Origin: Ovoidimarina sp963698645
Lineage (GTDB): Bacteria; Pseudomonadota; Alphaproteobacteria; Rhodobacterales; Rhodobacteraceae
Direction: 5' to 3'
NCBI GenBank assembly: GCA_963698645.1
Contig: CAVORP010000007.1
Coordinates: 620,001-684,000, forward strand
DNA length: 64,000 nucleotides
Part shown: in pieces, positions 35,010-43,874 of the stretch
Position numbering within the stretch: the first letter of the stretch is position 1
Layout of the letters: the number at the start of each line of letters is the position of its first letter
Position numbers and translations under genes: made by a program
Notes under the pieces: generated by a model
What the model was told of the DNA's origin: nothing
The model's input: the letters and a program-made list of their open reading frames with translations, nothing else
Database searches by the model: none

Positions 35010-36113
35010 TCAGATTTCAGAAAGCTTGGCGACGATCGCATCGCCCATTTCCGAGGTCGAAACCGGAGTGCCGCCAGCGGGGCCCATGAGGTCTGCTGTC
35101 CGCAAGCCGTCTGCGAGAACGGCCTCGACGGCCTGTTCCAGCTTCGTCGCGGCATCGCCTTGGTCGAAGGAGTAGCGCAGGGCCATTGCAAAGCTCAGAA
35201 TGCAGGCGATCGGGTTCGCCTTGCCCTGGCCTGCGATGTCGGGAGCAGAACCGTGGACGGGTTCGTAAAGCGCCTTGGGCCTGCCATTGGCCATCGGTGC
35301 GCCGAGCGAGGCCGACGGCAGCATCCCCAGCGATCCGGTGAGCATCGCCGCCAGATCGGACAGAAGATCGCCAAAGAGGTTGTCGGTCACGATCACATCG
35401 AACTGCTTGGGCCAGCGGGTAAGCTGCATCGCGCCGGCGTCGGCATACATGTGCGACAGTTCGACATCCGGATATTCGGCCGCGTGCACCTCGGTCACCA
35501 CCTCGCGCCAGAGAACGCCGGATTCCATGACGTTGGCCTTTTCCATCGAACAGACTTTGTTGTCCCGCTTGCGGGCCAGTTCAAAGGCCGAACGGGCGAC
35601 GCGTGCAATCTCGGATTCCGTGTAGCGCTGGGTGTTGATACCGACGCGTTCGTTGCCTTCCTTGAAGATCCCGCGGGGCTCTCCGAAATAGACGCCGGAG
35701 GTCAACTCGCGAATGATCATGATGTCGAGGCCGCCCACCACATCGGCCTTGAGCGACGAGAAATCGGCAAGCGCGTCAAAGCATTGAGCGGGGCGCAGGT
35801 TCGCGTAGAGATCCATTTCCTTCCGCAGACGCAACAGCCCCCGTTCGGGCTTTACGCTGAAGTCGAGCACATCGTATTTCGGGCCGCCGACCGCGCCCAG
35901 AAGAACCGCATCGGCCTGTTGCGCGCGTTCCATCGTCTCGTCCGTAAGCGGTGTGCCATGGGCGTCATAGGCCGCGCCGCCGACCAGATCTTCGGAGACA
36001 TCGAAGCCAAGGCCCGCATTCGTAGCGAACCAGTCGATCACCTTGCGCACTTCGGTCATCACCTCGGGGCCGATGCCATCGCCGGGGAGGATCAGAAGAG
36101 AGGGTGAGGTCAT
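35010..36113 (-). CDS. leuB: 3-isopropylmalate dehydrogenase LeuB
   Basis: NAD-dependent oxidative decarboxylation of 3-isopropylmalate in leucine synthesis. Start at ATG 36113 (MTSPSLLILPGDGIGPEVMT); 367 residues. Signature features are GAVGGPKYD, LRLRKEMDLYANLRPAQCF, IIRELTSGVYFGEPRG, the catalytic Lys in SMEKANVM, DNLFGDLLSDLAAML and the NAD-binding EPVHGSAPDIAGQGKANP. leuC and leuD lie 4 kb away on the same strand, separated by unrelated genes. Confidence 0.97.
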   Translation of the reverse strand: MTSPSLLILPGDGIGPEVMTEVRKVIDWFATNAGLGFDVSEDLVGGAAYDAHGTPLTDETMERAQQADAVLLGAVGGPKYDVLDFSVKPERGLLRLRKEMDLYANLRPAQCFDALADFSSLKADVVGGLDIMIIRELTSGVYFGEPRGIFKEGNERVGINTQRYTESEIARVARSAFELARKRDNKVCSMEKANVMESGVLWREVVTEVHAAEYPDVELSHMYADAGAMQLTRWPKQFDVIVTDNLFGDLLSDLAAMLTGSLGMLPSASLGAPMANGRPKALYEPVHGSAPDIAGQGKANPIACILSFAMALRYSFDQGDAATKLEQAVEAVLADGLRTADLMGPAGGTPVSTSEMGDAIVAKLSEI

Positions 36114-36170
36114 GGGATGCATCCTTGAAAATCCAAAGTCGCGTTCGGGTATCGCGAGGCGGCGGGGCGG

Positions 36171-37068
36171 TCAAGAAAGGACCTTTGCCAGATCTTCTGC
36201 CATCATGTTCCAGACCCGCCTGATGCGGGGCGTATCGCGCAACGCGGCATGGGCCGTCAACCATACAGAAAGCGACGGAACCGGAATGCCGAGATCGACC
36301 TTTTCGACCGATGGATCGGCGGCCGCCACCGGGATCGGGCTGAAGCCAAGTCCGCACCCCGCCCGCACGAGTTCCCAGTTCGCGGCCTGTGCGTCACACC
36401 GGGTACGGAAGAAATCGCGCCCCACATTCCAGCCGGCGTCGCGGAAGCCGCGGATAATCCTGTCGTTGGTATCATAGCCGACGAAATCATGCTTCATCAG
36501 GTCACCCTTCTCCTTTGGGCGGCCACGTCTGTCGAGATAGGATACGGCGCCGTAAAGACCCATCGGCATATCGCCGATGTGCTGGGTCACGACCTCGAGT
36601 TGCGACGGACGGAACATGCGGACGGCGATATCGGCCTCTCGGAACAAGAGATTTTCAGCCGCATCCGAGGAGACGAGATCGAGTGCGATTTCCGGTTCGT
36701 CCCGTCGAATCCGCCCGAGAATCGGCGGCAGAAAGTGATGCGCCGGCAAAGACGCTGGCGGTGATCCGGACCGTCCCGCTGAGCTGGTTGGCAGCTCCTG
36801 CCGCGATGATCGAGAAACTCCCGGCAGCCTCGCGCATGGCACGTGCCGGTTCGATCAGCGCCATTCCCTCTTTCGACAAGGTCATTCCGTTCGGTTGACG
36901 GCGAAACAGGGCGGAGCCAAGGGCGGATTCGATCTCGCGTACCTGTCGGCCGATAGTGGGCTGACTGCGCCCGAGTTGGCGTGCCGCAGCGGAGAGCGAC
37001 CCGGTTTCGGCGACGGTCACAAAGGTTTCGATCAGGGACCAGTCAAGTCTGTTGAGAGGAGTAGCCAT
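36171..37068 (-). CDS. LysR-family transcription regulator (one-base frame break)
   Basis: The N-terminal helix-turn-helix is clear (LDWSLIETFVTVAETGSLSA, AARQLGRSQPTIGRQVREIE). After GTVRITASVFA the frame breaks near 36738-36755; the next frame continues with AHHFLPPILGRIRRDEPEI, ENLLFREADIAVRMFRPSQL and FVGYDTNDRIIRG, the ligand-binding domain. One base too many; corrected length 298 residues. It is divergent from the epimerase-like gene across about 90 bases, so that gene is the likely target. The inducer is unknown. Confidence 0.88.
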
Positions 37069-37160
37069 TCATAATTGAATATCAGATCTTCGAAATCTGT
37101 AAATTTCCAAATGGAACAGAGGATGGCAGACAGGCCGCATCATCAGATTTGGAGGCACAG

Positions 37161-38070
37161 ATGTCAGGATCTGTACTTGTGCTTGGTGGAAGCGGCCGCT
37201 TTGGTCGTCACGCAGGCGAAGCATTTTGGAATGCAGGGTGGCGGGTCACGCTGTTTGAGCGTGGATCCGGAGATCTGGCGCAATTTGCGAAGGGGCACGA
37301 TCTGATCGTGAATGGTTGGAACCCGCCTTATCCCAGGTGGGCCGCCGATCTTCCCGGATTGACAGAGCAAGTGATCGATGCGGCCCGGGCGAGCGGGGCG
37401 ACCGTCATTCAGCCGGGCAACCTTTACGTTTACGGTGCCGACTTGCCCGAGGTGCTAGACGGCGCGACGCCACATCTTGCGCGAAACCCCTTGGGGCGGC
37501 TGCGAATCGAGATGGAAGATCGGTATCGGGCATCCGGTGTGCCAGTGATCATGCTTCGGGCCGGGGATTTTCTGGATACCGAAGCGTCGGGCAACTGGTT
37601 CGACAAGGTCATCGCCGCATCGGTCACGCGGGGCCGGCTGAGCTATCCTGGTGATCCGGAGATTCCTCATGCCTGGGCATATCTTCCGGATCTGGCGCGC
37701 GCGGCTGTCGCCCTTGCCCGGCGGCGCGAGAAGTCTTCCACGCTTCTGCGAGGTGTTGTTTCCCGGTTGGACGCTGTCGGGACGTGAGATGGCGACGATG
37801 AGCGCGCGGGTGCTAGGCCGCGAGATTCGCGTGGTGCGGATGAGTTGGTTGCCCCTTTATCTTGCCGCGCCGGTCTGGCCGGTCGCGCGAAGCCTTATTG
37901 AGATGAGGTATCTCTGGCGGAAGCCGCACCGCATTGATGCGGCGCCCTTCGACGCGCTCCTGCCGGAATTCCGAGAGACGCCGGTCGAAGAAGGCTTGCG
38001 TCGTGCGCTACTGGCGGAGATCGACCCAGACGAGACCATGGCGGGAGATCGTGCGGCGATCGTCCTCTGA
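37161..38070 (+). CDS. NAD-dependent epimerase/dehydratase family protein (one-base frame break)
   Basis: Extended-SDR fold. ATG 37161 follows a good GGAGG site. The N-terminus has the nucleotide-binding loop VLVLGGSGRFGRHAGEAFW, and mid-protein IQPGNLYVYGADLPEVLDG carries the YVYG pattern near the active site. After LARRREK the frame shifts near 37733-37736; the next frame continues LPRFCEVLFPGWTLSGREMA and SWLPLYLAAPVWPVARSLIE. One extra T explains it; corrected length 302 residues. The substrate is unknown. Its end overlaps the phosphatase-fold gene on the other strand by 63 bases. The LysR gene upstream is the likely regulator. Confidence 0.82.
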
Positions 38071-39075
38071 GAGGTTCGTGTCAGTTTCGGGCCATAACAC
38101 ACCCGACTGGACCACGATCCAGTCGGCAGAAGGAAGGATATAATCGACCCTCAGATTGCCGGGGCCGGGATTGTCGCGCCAGTTCGCGGTATCAAGTGCG
38201 GCATCGCCCTTGTGCCGAAGATTCGCACCGGCTTCGGCCGCTGCTGCGTCGGTTGCGGCGGTGCTGCGGGGGGCAGGATCGTGTAGCCTGGGGTCGGTCA
38301 GAAGGGCGCGAAGGGCATCCGGAAGGCCATCTCCATCCTCGGGGTCGAGGTTGGCGTCACCGGCGAGGATGAACCGCGATGCCGGTGGCGTCAGTTCCAG
38401 CCGGTTGTCGAGGAAGTGGCTCCAGATCGCCGTTTCATCATGGTTGCGACGGCCGTTGCGATCTTCGGGTCCGTCGAAGATCGGGGGTGTTGCATGGAAT
38501 GTCAGGAGCGTCAGCGGAGGCATCTCCGCCGGTGCGAGCTCGACAATCCAGTGGCTGACGCTCGAAAGCCGCTGAACCTCGTATCCGGAATCCAAGGGGA
38601 GCATCCGGGTTGACGGAAGATCGCGCCAGAGCGTTTCGGTAAGGTCTTGATGGCGGGCGATGGGATGTTTGGACAAGAGCGCCATGCCGCCCTGCCCCGC
38701 GAAAACGCCATAGCCCTGAGCATCCCGCGGCTCGCCGATCCGTCCGTTCAGGTCGAGATCGAGGCCTGTTTGCAGACCGGTATTCGGTTTAAGCGCGAAG
38801 AGGTGTGGATAGGTGCCTCCATACTCGGCGATACGTGCGGCAAAGGCGGCGAGTGCGACGTGATCGAGATCGTAATCGATCCCCTGAAGAACAATGATGT
38901 CGGCTTGCGAGCGGGCGATGCGCGTTGCGGCTTCCTCGATATCAGGGGAATCCTGACGCAGGATATCGCGCAGGAACAAGCCGGGACCGTCCCGCGAAAG
39001 TTCGGTGTTGAAGGTAGCGATGCGAAGCGGATCGGACAGGGCCGCGGATGCGACAATTGCAAATGCCGCAATCAG
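38008..39075 (-). CDS. endonuclease/exonuclease/phosphatase-fold protein
   Basis: About 355 residues. The body begins with a signal-like stretch (IAAFAIVASAALS) and DPLRIATFNTELSRDGPG, then AQADIIVLQGID-like text, GMALLSKHPI, ILAGDANLDPEDGDGLPDAL (catalytic Asp-Ala-Asn) and VDYILPSADW, all typical of the EEP superfamily. No ATG, GTG or TTG lies near the expected start; a CTG at 39075 overlaps the stop of the upstream gene (CTGA), just where an ATGA overlap would be expected. It may be a CTG start or a base error. Secreted phosphodiesterase activity is inferred. Confidence 0.8.
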   Translation of the reverse strand: MIAAFAIVASAALSDPLRIATFNTELSRDGPGLFLRDILRQDSPDIEEAATRIARSQADIIVLQGIDYDLDHVALAAFAARIAEYGGTYPHLFALKPNTGLQTGLDLDLNGRIGEPRDAQGYGVFAGQGGMALLSKHPIARHQDLTETLWRDLPSTRMLPLDSGYEVQRLSSVSHWIVELAPAEMPPLTLLTFHATPPIFDGPEDRNGRRNHDETAIWSHFLDNRLELTPPASRFILAGDANLDPEDGDGLPDALRALLTDPRLHDPAPRSTAATDAAAAEAGANLRHKGDAALDTANWRDNPGPGNLRVDYILPSADWIVVQSGVLWPETDTNLSEDDRRTISRHGLVWVDLRQ

Positions 39076-39923
39076 GCCGGCAAGAGTTCCCCATCCGCAT
39101 TGGCGCTGGATTCCCGGCGCTTCTGCTGGATCATCGAGGCGATACGACCCATCGCGATGCCGCGCATGAAGAGCGAGGCGGGGAGAAATGCCCATGCGGC
39201 CACCGTCCAGATCAGGGTCTGCGGATTTTCGAGCGATATGGCCCCGAAGTTGGACGCCGCTGCCTTGATCACCGCAGGGGTCAAGAATGGCAGCAAAAAC
39301 CCTAACGCAATATTAACGCGAGCATCCCGCTCGAGGCGTTCGACAACATCGCCGCCAGCCGTCGGATCGAATGTGGGCAGGTTCACCCAGACATTGAAGC
39401 TTCCATTACGGTTGGGCCAACCCTGCAGGCGCAGAATGATCAGGAAAGCCGCAAGTGTCAGCAGCGAGACCAGATAGCTGATCCCCGCAGCGGTCCGTAC
39501 CAGCGTGATGTGCTCGATGCCCGTCTCTTCGGGGAGCATCAGAACGACAAGGCGGACGGGGGAATAAGGGAAATCGATGGCGTGGCCGATCAACGCACCG
39601 ATCGCTTCGATGAAATTGGAGAAGGTGCTGGGCTCATAGACGCCGCGTGTGACAATCGTCAGCAGAAGTACCGTGATGAAGAGAGAGCCGAAGCGGACGC
39701 GGTTGAACGGCGGGGCATCGCGAAACTCGACAAGGCCGGGATAGGCCGAGGCATATTCGATGATGACGAGGGCCGCGGCGAAGATGGCGACAAGGGCCAC
39801 GATCTGGGCTGAATCGGAACTGACACCCGGCAGAAGGAGCGAGGGCATCGCGATCAGCAAAATAACGAGGAAAGCGCGCAGCAGGGTCGCCGCCAAACGG
39901 GTAATCACAGTGTACTGCCCCAC
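39072..39923 (-). CDS. integral membrane protein of unknown function
   Basis: 283 residues with five or six hydrophobic segments, such as LLRAFLVILLIAMPSLLLPG, IVALVAIFAAALVIIEYASA, FGSLFITVLLLTIVTRGVYE, AGISYLVSLLTLAAFLIILR and NPQTLIWTVAAWAFLPASLF. A soluble loop between the later helices contains NVWVNLPTFDPTAGGDVVER. I do not recognise a family. It is directly coupled to the EEP-fold gene by a four-base overlap, so the two probably work together at the membrane. Confidence 0.7.
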   Translation of the reverse strand: MGQYTVITRLAATLLRAFLVILLIAMPSLLLPGVSSDSAQIVALVAIFAAALVIIEYASAYPGLVEFRDAPPFNRVRFGSLFITVLLLTIVTRGVYEPSTFSNFIEAIGALIGHAIDFPYSPVRLVVLMLPEETGIEHITLVRTAAGISYLVSLLTLAAFLIILRLQGWPNRNGSFNVWVNLPTFDPTAGGDVVERLERDARVNIALGFLLPFLTPAVIKAAASNFGAISLENPQTLIWTVAAWAFLPASLFMRGIAMGRIASMIQQKRRESSANADGELLPA

Positions 39924-40170
39924 ATCAAGACCCCGGAACGTAGAGCACCGAACGTCAGATTTCTTTGTGTGTCCCGCACATTGTGGCGGGTTGCCTTATT
40001 TTTGCCCAATTTCTGACAACTTTCGTTCCGCGCTTCAATCTTGCGTTAACTATGTTCGGACTATGGGGCATTTTCGTGGTCAAACTGGTGCGGCATTGCA
40101 TCAATTTCAGTTCAAATTCAGGATGATGCGCAGTCCCTCACCAGATGTGGTGGCGATGGACAGGATTGGC
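39924..40170. other. gene-free stretch upstream of the membrane-protein gene
   Basis: Part of a 314-base gap between the 39072-39923 gene and leuD. I see no gene. It presumably holds the promoter of the minus-strand membrane-protein operon; a CCCGC...GCGGG short repeat followed by TTATTTTT lies near 39977-40010, of unclear role. Confidence 0.4.
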
Positions 40171-40205
40171 ACAAAAGGAAACCCGACAATTTCTTGCCGG
40201 GTTTC
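40171..40205 (-). terminator. Rho-independent terminator of leuCD
   Basis: On the minus strand GAAACCCG (from 40205) pairs with CGGGTTTC (to 40178), extended by inner pairs including a G-T, followed by CC and TTTT. It sits 33 bases after the leuD stop. Confidence 0.75.
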
Positions 40206-40237
40206 AATAGCTCTTAAGTGACTGGACCGGGGCTAGA

Positions 40238-40843
40238 TCATACCCAGGGACGTTCGACCTGTGCCTTTGCCTCGAACGCGTCGATGGCGGCGGATTTCTC
40301 GAGCGTCAGCCCGATATCGTCGAGGCCATTCATCAGACAGTGTTTGCGGAACGGGTCGACATCGAAGGCGAAGACCTCGCCATCAGAGCTTGTAACCGTC
40401 TGGGCGTCGAGATCGATGGTCATGCGGGCATTCGCGCCCTTTTCTGCGTCCTTCATCAGCACATCGATTTGTTCCTGCGGAAGGACGATGGGCAGAATGC
40501 CGTTCTTGAAGCAGTTGTTGTAGAAGATGTCGGCATAGCTGGGCGCGATCACGCAGCGGATGCCGAAGTCGAGAAGTGCCCAGGGGGCGTGTTCGCGCGA
40601 CGAGCCGCAGCCAAAATTCTCGCCGGCGACAATGATCTGCGCCTCTCGGTATTGAGGCTTGTTCAGGACGAAATCCGGAATCTCGCTTCCGTCATCGGCA
40701 TAGCGCATCTCGTCGAACAGATTCACCCCAAGGCCGGAGCGCTTGATCGTCTTCAGGAACTGCTTGGGGATGATCATATCGGTGTCGATATTGATCAGGG
40801 GCAGTGGTGCGGCGATGCCGGTCAGTGTTGTGAACTGGTCCAT
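40238..40843 (-). CDS. leuD: 3-isopropylmalate dehydratase small subunit LeuD
   Basis: Small subunit of isopropylmalate isomerase; forms the swivelling domain over the Fe-S cluster of LeuC. 201 residues beginning MDQFTTLTGIAAPLPLINID, then DMIIPKQFLKTIKRSGLG, the signature GENFGCGSSREHAPWALLDF and IAPSYADIFYNNCFKNGILP. Its first base overlaps the last base of the leuC stop (40843), so the two are tightly coupled. Confidence 0.96.
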   Translation of the reverse strand: MDQFTTLTGIAAPLPLINIDTDMIIPKQFLKTIKRSGLGVNLFDEMRYADDGSEIPDFVLNKPQYREAQIIVAGENFGCGSSREHAPWALLDFGIRCVIAPSYADIFYNNCFKNGILPIVLPQEQIDVLMKDAEKGANARMTIDLDAQTVTSSDGEVFAFDVDPFRKHCLMNGLDDIGLTLEKSAAIDAFEAKAQVERPWV

Positions 40844-42246
40844 TACATCATCTCCCTAACATCGGTCAGCCGTCCAGTCACCGCGGCCGCCGCGGCCATT
40901 GCTGGGGACATCAGATGCGTCCGACCCCCCCTGCCCTGACGGCCTTCGAAGTTGCGGTTCGAGGTGGCGGCACAGCGTTCGCCCGGCGAAAGCTGATCGG
41001 GGTTCATGGCGAGGCACATGGAGCAACCTGCAAGACGCCATTCGAATCCGGCCTCCTTGAAGATATCGGCCAAGCCCTCTTCCTCGGCTTGAAGGCGGAC
41101 GAGGCCGGAGCCGGGAACGACCATGGCGCGCATGCCTTCCTTGATCTTCTTGCCCTTCACGATGGCAGCGGCGGCGCGAAGATCCTCGATCCGGCCATTG
41201 GTGCAGGAGCCGATGAAGACCGTGTCGATCTTGATTTCCGAAAGCGGGGTGCCGGGTGTCAGACCCATATAGTCGAGCGAGCGCTTTGCGGCCTCTACCT
41301 TGCCGCCCGAGAAGCTCGCCGGATCGGGCACGGTGCTGGTGATCGGCAGGACGTCTTCGGGCGAGGTGCCCCAAGTCACGACCGGCGCGATATCTTCGCC
41401 CCGGATCGTCACGACCTTGTCCCAATGGGCGTCGTCATCGGAATAGAGGGTCTTCCACCATGCCATCGCGGCTTCCCACTGAGCGCCCTTCGGTGCGTGA
41501 GGCCGGCCCTTGACGTACTCGAATGTCTTTTCGTCCGGTGCGATCAGGCCCGCGCGCGCGCCGCCTTCGATCGCCATGTTGCAGACGGTCATGCGGCCTT
41601 CCATGGAAAGCGAACGGATCGCCTCGCCCATATACTCGATCACGTAGCCGGTGCCGCCAGCGGTACCGGTTTTGCCGATCACCGTAAGCGTGATGTCCTT
41701 TGCAGTGACGCCGGGACGAAGCTGGCCGGTAATTTCGACCTTCATGTTCTTCGACTTCTTCTGGATCAGCGTCTGGGTTGCCAGAACATGCTCGACTTCG
41801 GAAGTGCCGATGCCATGGGCAAGCGCCCCAAAGGCACCATGGGTGGCGGTATGGCTGTCGCCACAGACGACGGTCATGCCCGGCAGTGTCCAGCCCTGTT
41901 CCGGGCCCACGATGTGGACGATGCCCTGACGGATGTCGTTCACCGGGTAATAGTGGATGCCGAAATCCTTGGCGTTCTTGTCGAGGGCCTCGACTTGAAT
42001 GCGGGACTCTTCGTTGTCGATTCCCTTTTCGCGGTCCCATGTGGTGGGGACGTTGTGATCGGGGACCGCGATCGTCTTGTCGGGCGCACGCACCGTGCGG
42101 CCCGTCATGCGCAAGCCTTCGAAGGCCTGCGGCGATGTCACCTCGTGAACAAGGTGGCGGTCGATATAGAGAAGGCAGGTGCCATCTTCGGCCTCATGGG
42201 CAAGATGCGCATCCCAGATTTTGTCATAGAGTGTGCGGGCGGTCAT
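40843..42246 (-). CDS. leuC: 3-isopropylmalate dehydratase large subunit LeuC
   Basis: Aconitase-family [4Fe-4S] enzyme of leucine synthesis. 467 residues. MTARTLYDKIWDAHLAHEAE leads into VVCGDSHTATHGAFGALAHG. The three cluster Cys lie in VFIGSCTNGRIEDL and in GCSMCLAMN. PGSGLVRLQAEEEGLADIF and ERCAATSNRNFEGRQGRGGR also match. The 184 bases upstream, before the XRE gene, hold a small GGCGC/GCGCC hairpin (42328-42344) and probably the leu promoter. Confidence 0.97.
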   Translation of the reverse strand: MTARTLYDKIWDAHLAHEAEDGTCLLYIDRHLVHEVTSPQAFEGLRMTGRTVRAPDKTIAVPDHNVPTTWDREKGIDNEESRIQVEALDKNAKDFGIHYYPVNDIRQGIVHIVGPEQGWTLPGMTVVCGDSHTATHGAFGALAHGIGTSEVEHVLATQTLIQKKSKNMKVEITGQLRPGVTAKDITLTVIGKTGTAGGTGYVIEYMGEAIRSLSMEGRMTVCNMAIEGGARAGLIAPDEKTFEYVKGRPHAPKGAQWEAAMAWWKTLYSDDDAHWDKVVTIRGEDIAPVVTWGTSPEDVLPITSTVPDPASFSGGKVEAAKRSLDYMGLTPGTPLSEIKIDTVFIGSCTNGRIEDLRAAAAIVKGKKIKEGMRAMVVPGSGLVRLQAEEEGLADIFKEAGFEWRLAGCSMCLAMNPDQLSPGERCAATSNRNFEGRQGRGGRTHLMSPAMAAAAAVTGRLTDVREMM

Positions 42247-42430
42247 ATCGGTCCTCTCCCGGAATGTGAAAGATCTGTCAGGTGACGGATTGGTAGCTGG
42301 CTAAGGGCGCGCCAGAATCGACCGGGCGGCGCCGAAGAAGCGCCACGGAAGCCTCGTGCGGTCGCCGATATCAAAGACAGGTTTCATCGCAGGCGTATCT
42401 ACTCTGCGCCCCGAATTCTTGCAAGGTGGA

Positions 42431-42643
42431 TCAGGTTCCGGAAGGGACCGCCTCGAGAAGGTCTCCGGGCTGGCAGTCGAGCACCTCGCAGATCCGGGCG
42501 AGAGTCTCGAAGCGGATACCTTTTACCTTGCCCGATTTCAGCAGGCTGATGTTCTGTTCGGTTATTCCAACGCGTTCGGCAAGTTCGCGGGAGCGCATCT
42601 TGCGCTGCGCGAGCATGACATCGAGGCGGACGACGATTTCCAT
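42431..42643 (-). CDS. small XRE-family (Cro/CI, YozG-like) regulator
   Basis: 70 residues that are almost only a helix-turn-helix: MEIVVRLDVMLAQRKMRSRE, LAERVGITEQNISLLKSGKV and FETLARICEVLDCQPGDLLE. This is the YozG-like type typically found beside a DUF2975 membrane protein, as here; the two genes touch (ATG overlapping the DUF2975 stop at 42643). It probably represses its own operon; the membrane partner may control it. Confidence 0.88.
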   Translation of the reverse strand: MEIVVRLDVMLAQRKMRSRELAERVGITEQNISLLKSGKVKGIRFETLARICEVLDCQPGDLLEAVPSGT

Positions 42644-43164
42644 CAGACGATGCTCGCGTTGTCTTCGGCGATGCGGGCGGCGTCAGCCATCACGTGACCG
42701 ATGACGACCATCAGGCCGCCTGCCAGGGCAAAGCCGATATCCGACGAAGTGATGCTCAAAGCCAGAACGCGTTCGCCCGGCGCGTTGCCGGAGGTCAGAA
42801 GGAGGATCTGTAGCGGGCGGAACACGACCGCAAGGGCAGCAGTACCGGCGAGCCCGAGCCCGATTGCCCGCAGGCGCTGCGCGGCAGCGCGGGTCAGAGC
42901 CATGTCGTGGCGGTAGAGGACGAAGAGCGCCTGAACCTGCCAGAGGGTCCAGAGCACGATGCATCCGGGGACAAGTCCGATCGCAAAGGCGGATAGGCGA
43001 ATGCCGAAGCCGAGATCCGGTGCGATTTGGATCGATGGAAGCACCGATGACAAAGCCTCTACCGAGACGCCGCGCGCGAAGGCTGTGCCCAGAACGGCGA
43101 TGGGCAGGCCGATGAGGGCGGCCCATGTGAGCCAGTACAGCGTGTCAATCAGTCGAGGCAACAT
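42643..43164 (-). CDS. DUF2975 family membrane protein
   Basis: 173 residues with four membrane helices: LYWLTWAALIGLPIAVLGTA, IRLSAFAIGLVPGCIVLWTL, LRAIGLGLAGTAALAVVFRP and IGFALAGGLMVVIGHVMADA. It also has the DUF2975 hallmark FVLYRHDMALTRAAAQRLRA before the third helix. With the following XRE gene it forms the recurrent DUF2975-YozG pair whose function is not known. The upstream 68 bases are AT-rich and shared with the divergent lipoprotein gene. Confidence 0.88.
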   Translation of the reverse strand: MLPRLIDTLYWLTWAALIGLPIAVLGTAFARGVSVEALSSVLPSIQIAPDLGFGIRLSAFAIGLVPGCIVLWTLWQVQALFVLYRHDMALTRAAAQRLRAIGLGLAGTAALAVVFRPLQILLLTSGNAPGERVLALSITSSDIGFALAGGLMVVIGHVMADAARIAEDNASIV

Positions 43165-43232
43165 GGGACTCCTTGTGAGTTCAGTTTTTATTGTTTTACG
43201 TTAAAAAATAAACGAATCAAGTAGAATATTAA

Positions 43233-43778
43233 ATGTTCAGTTTTGTTCTTGCTTTTGCTGTCGCGCTTTCTGGCTGCGGGACCGTCGATGTCTTTACCGT
43301 GGCCAGGCTGGCCGCCATTTCGCCGCTTGAGGCCGACCCGGCGGGATTCGCAGTCACCGCGGATCTCCCCGAGGGGTTGCGGTTGCGCCCGGATGGGCTG
43401 GTTCTGGAGCTTGAGGCGCAGCGGGCGGATCTGGGTGAGGCAGTCGGGGCCCGCTATGTCCTGGTCGCGCAGCAGGAGGGCGGGCGGAAGGTATGGCGCG
43501 TCAATTCTGACGATCTCTCGGAGCTTAGGATGCTTCAGGCGAAAATACTTGAATGGGAAGCGTCGGCACCGGACGCGACCGAGGGCCATCTTGGCGTCTA
43601 TGTCGCCGGCTGCGCGGTTGGTGCGGGTCCTGATCCCGAAGGGACGATCTCGGTCTTTCTCAGGACCAGTGCCGAAGACCCGCTGCGCCCCTTGATCCGA
43701 AACGCCCCAATGAAGGATGTGATTTCATTTGTGGGCGAGGTTGTCATTCCGCCCTGTGACGTATTGGCCCAAAGATGA
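43233..43778 (+). CDS. hypothetical lipoprotein
   Basis: 181 residues. The N-terminus MFSFVLAFAVALSGCGTVDV ends in a lipobox (LSGC), so it is probably a lipoprotein with Cys15 as the modified residue. The rest is soluble: AAISPLEADPAGFAVTADLP, EGLRLRPDGLVLELEA, and two more Cys (VAGCAVGAG, IPPCDV) that may pair. I do not recognise a family. It is divergent from the DUF2975 gene and 96 bases ahead of mscS. Confidence 0.7.
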   Translation: MFSFVLAFAVALSGCGTVDVFTVARLAAISPLEADPAGFAVTADLPEGLRLRPDGLVLELEAQRADLGEAVGARYVLVAQQEGGRKVWRVNSDDLSELRMLQAKILEWEASAPDATEGHLGVYVAGCAVGAGPDPEGTISVFLRTSAEDPLRPLIRNAPMKDVISFVGEVVIPPCDVLAQR

Positions 43779-43874
43779 TCGGGAACGGCCCATTTGCGGT
43801 CGGCGCAGGGTAGCCCGATCAGTTTGGATTGTCGCCGCTTCCCGGGGCTGTCATTGTAGGACCGGGAGGCGGCG

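Noticed and set aside
34944..36107. 387-codon plus-strand open frame opposite leuB
   Set aside because: leuB is unmistakable on the minus strand; the antisense product is His/Arg/Gly-rich noise.
40915..42285. 456-codon plus-strand open frame opposite leuC
   Set aside because: Mirror of a highly conserved coding sequence; no domain is recognisable.
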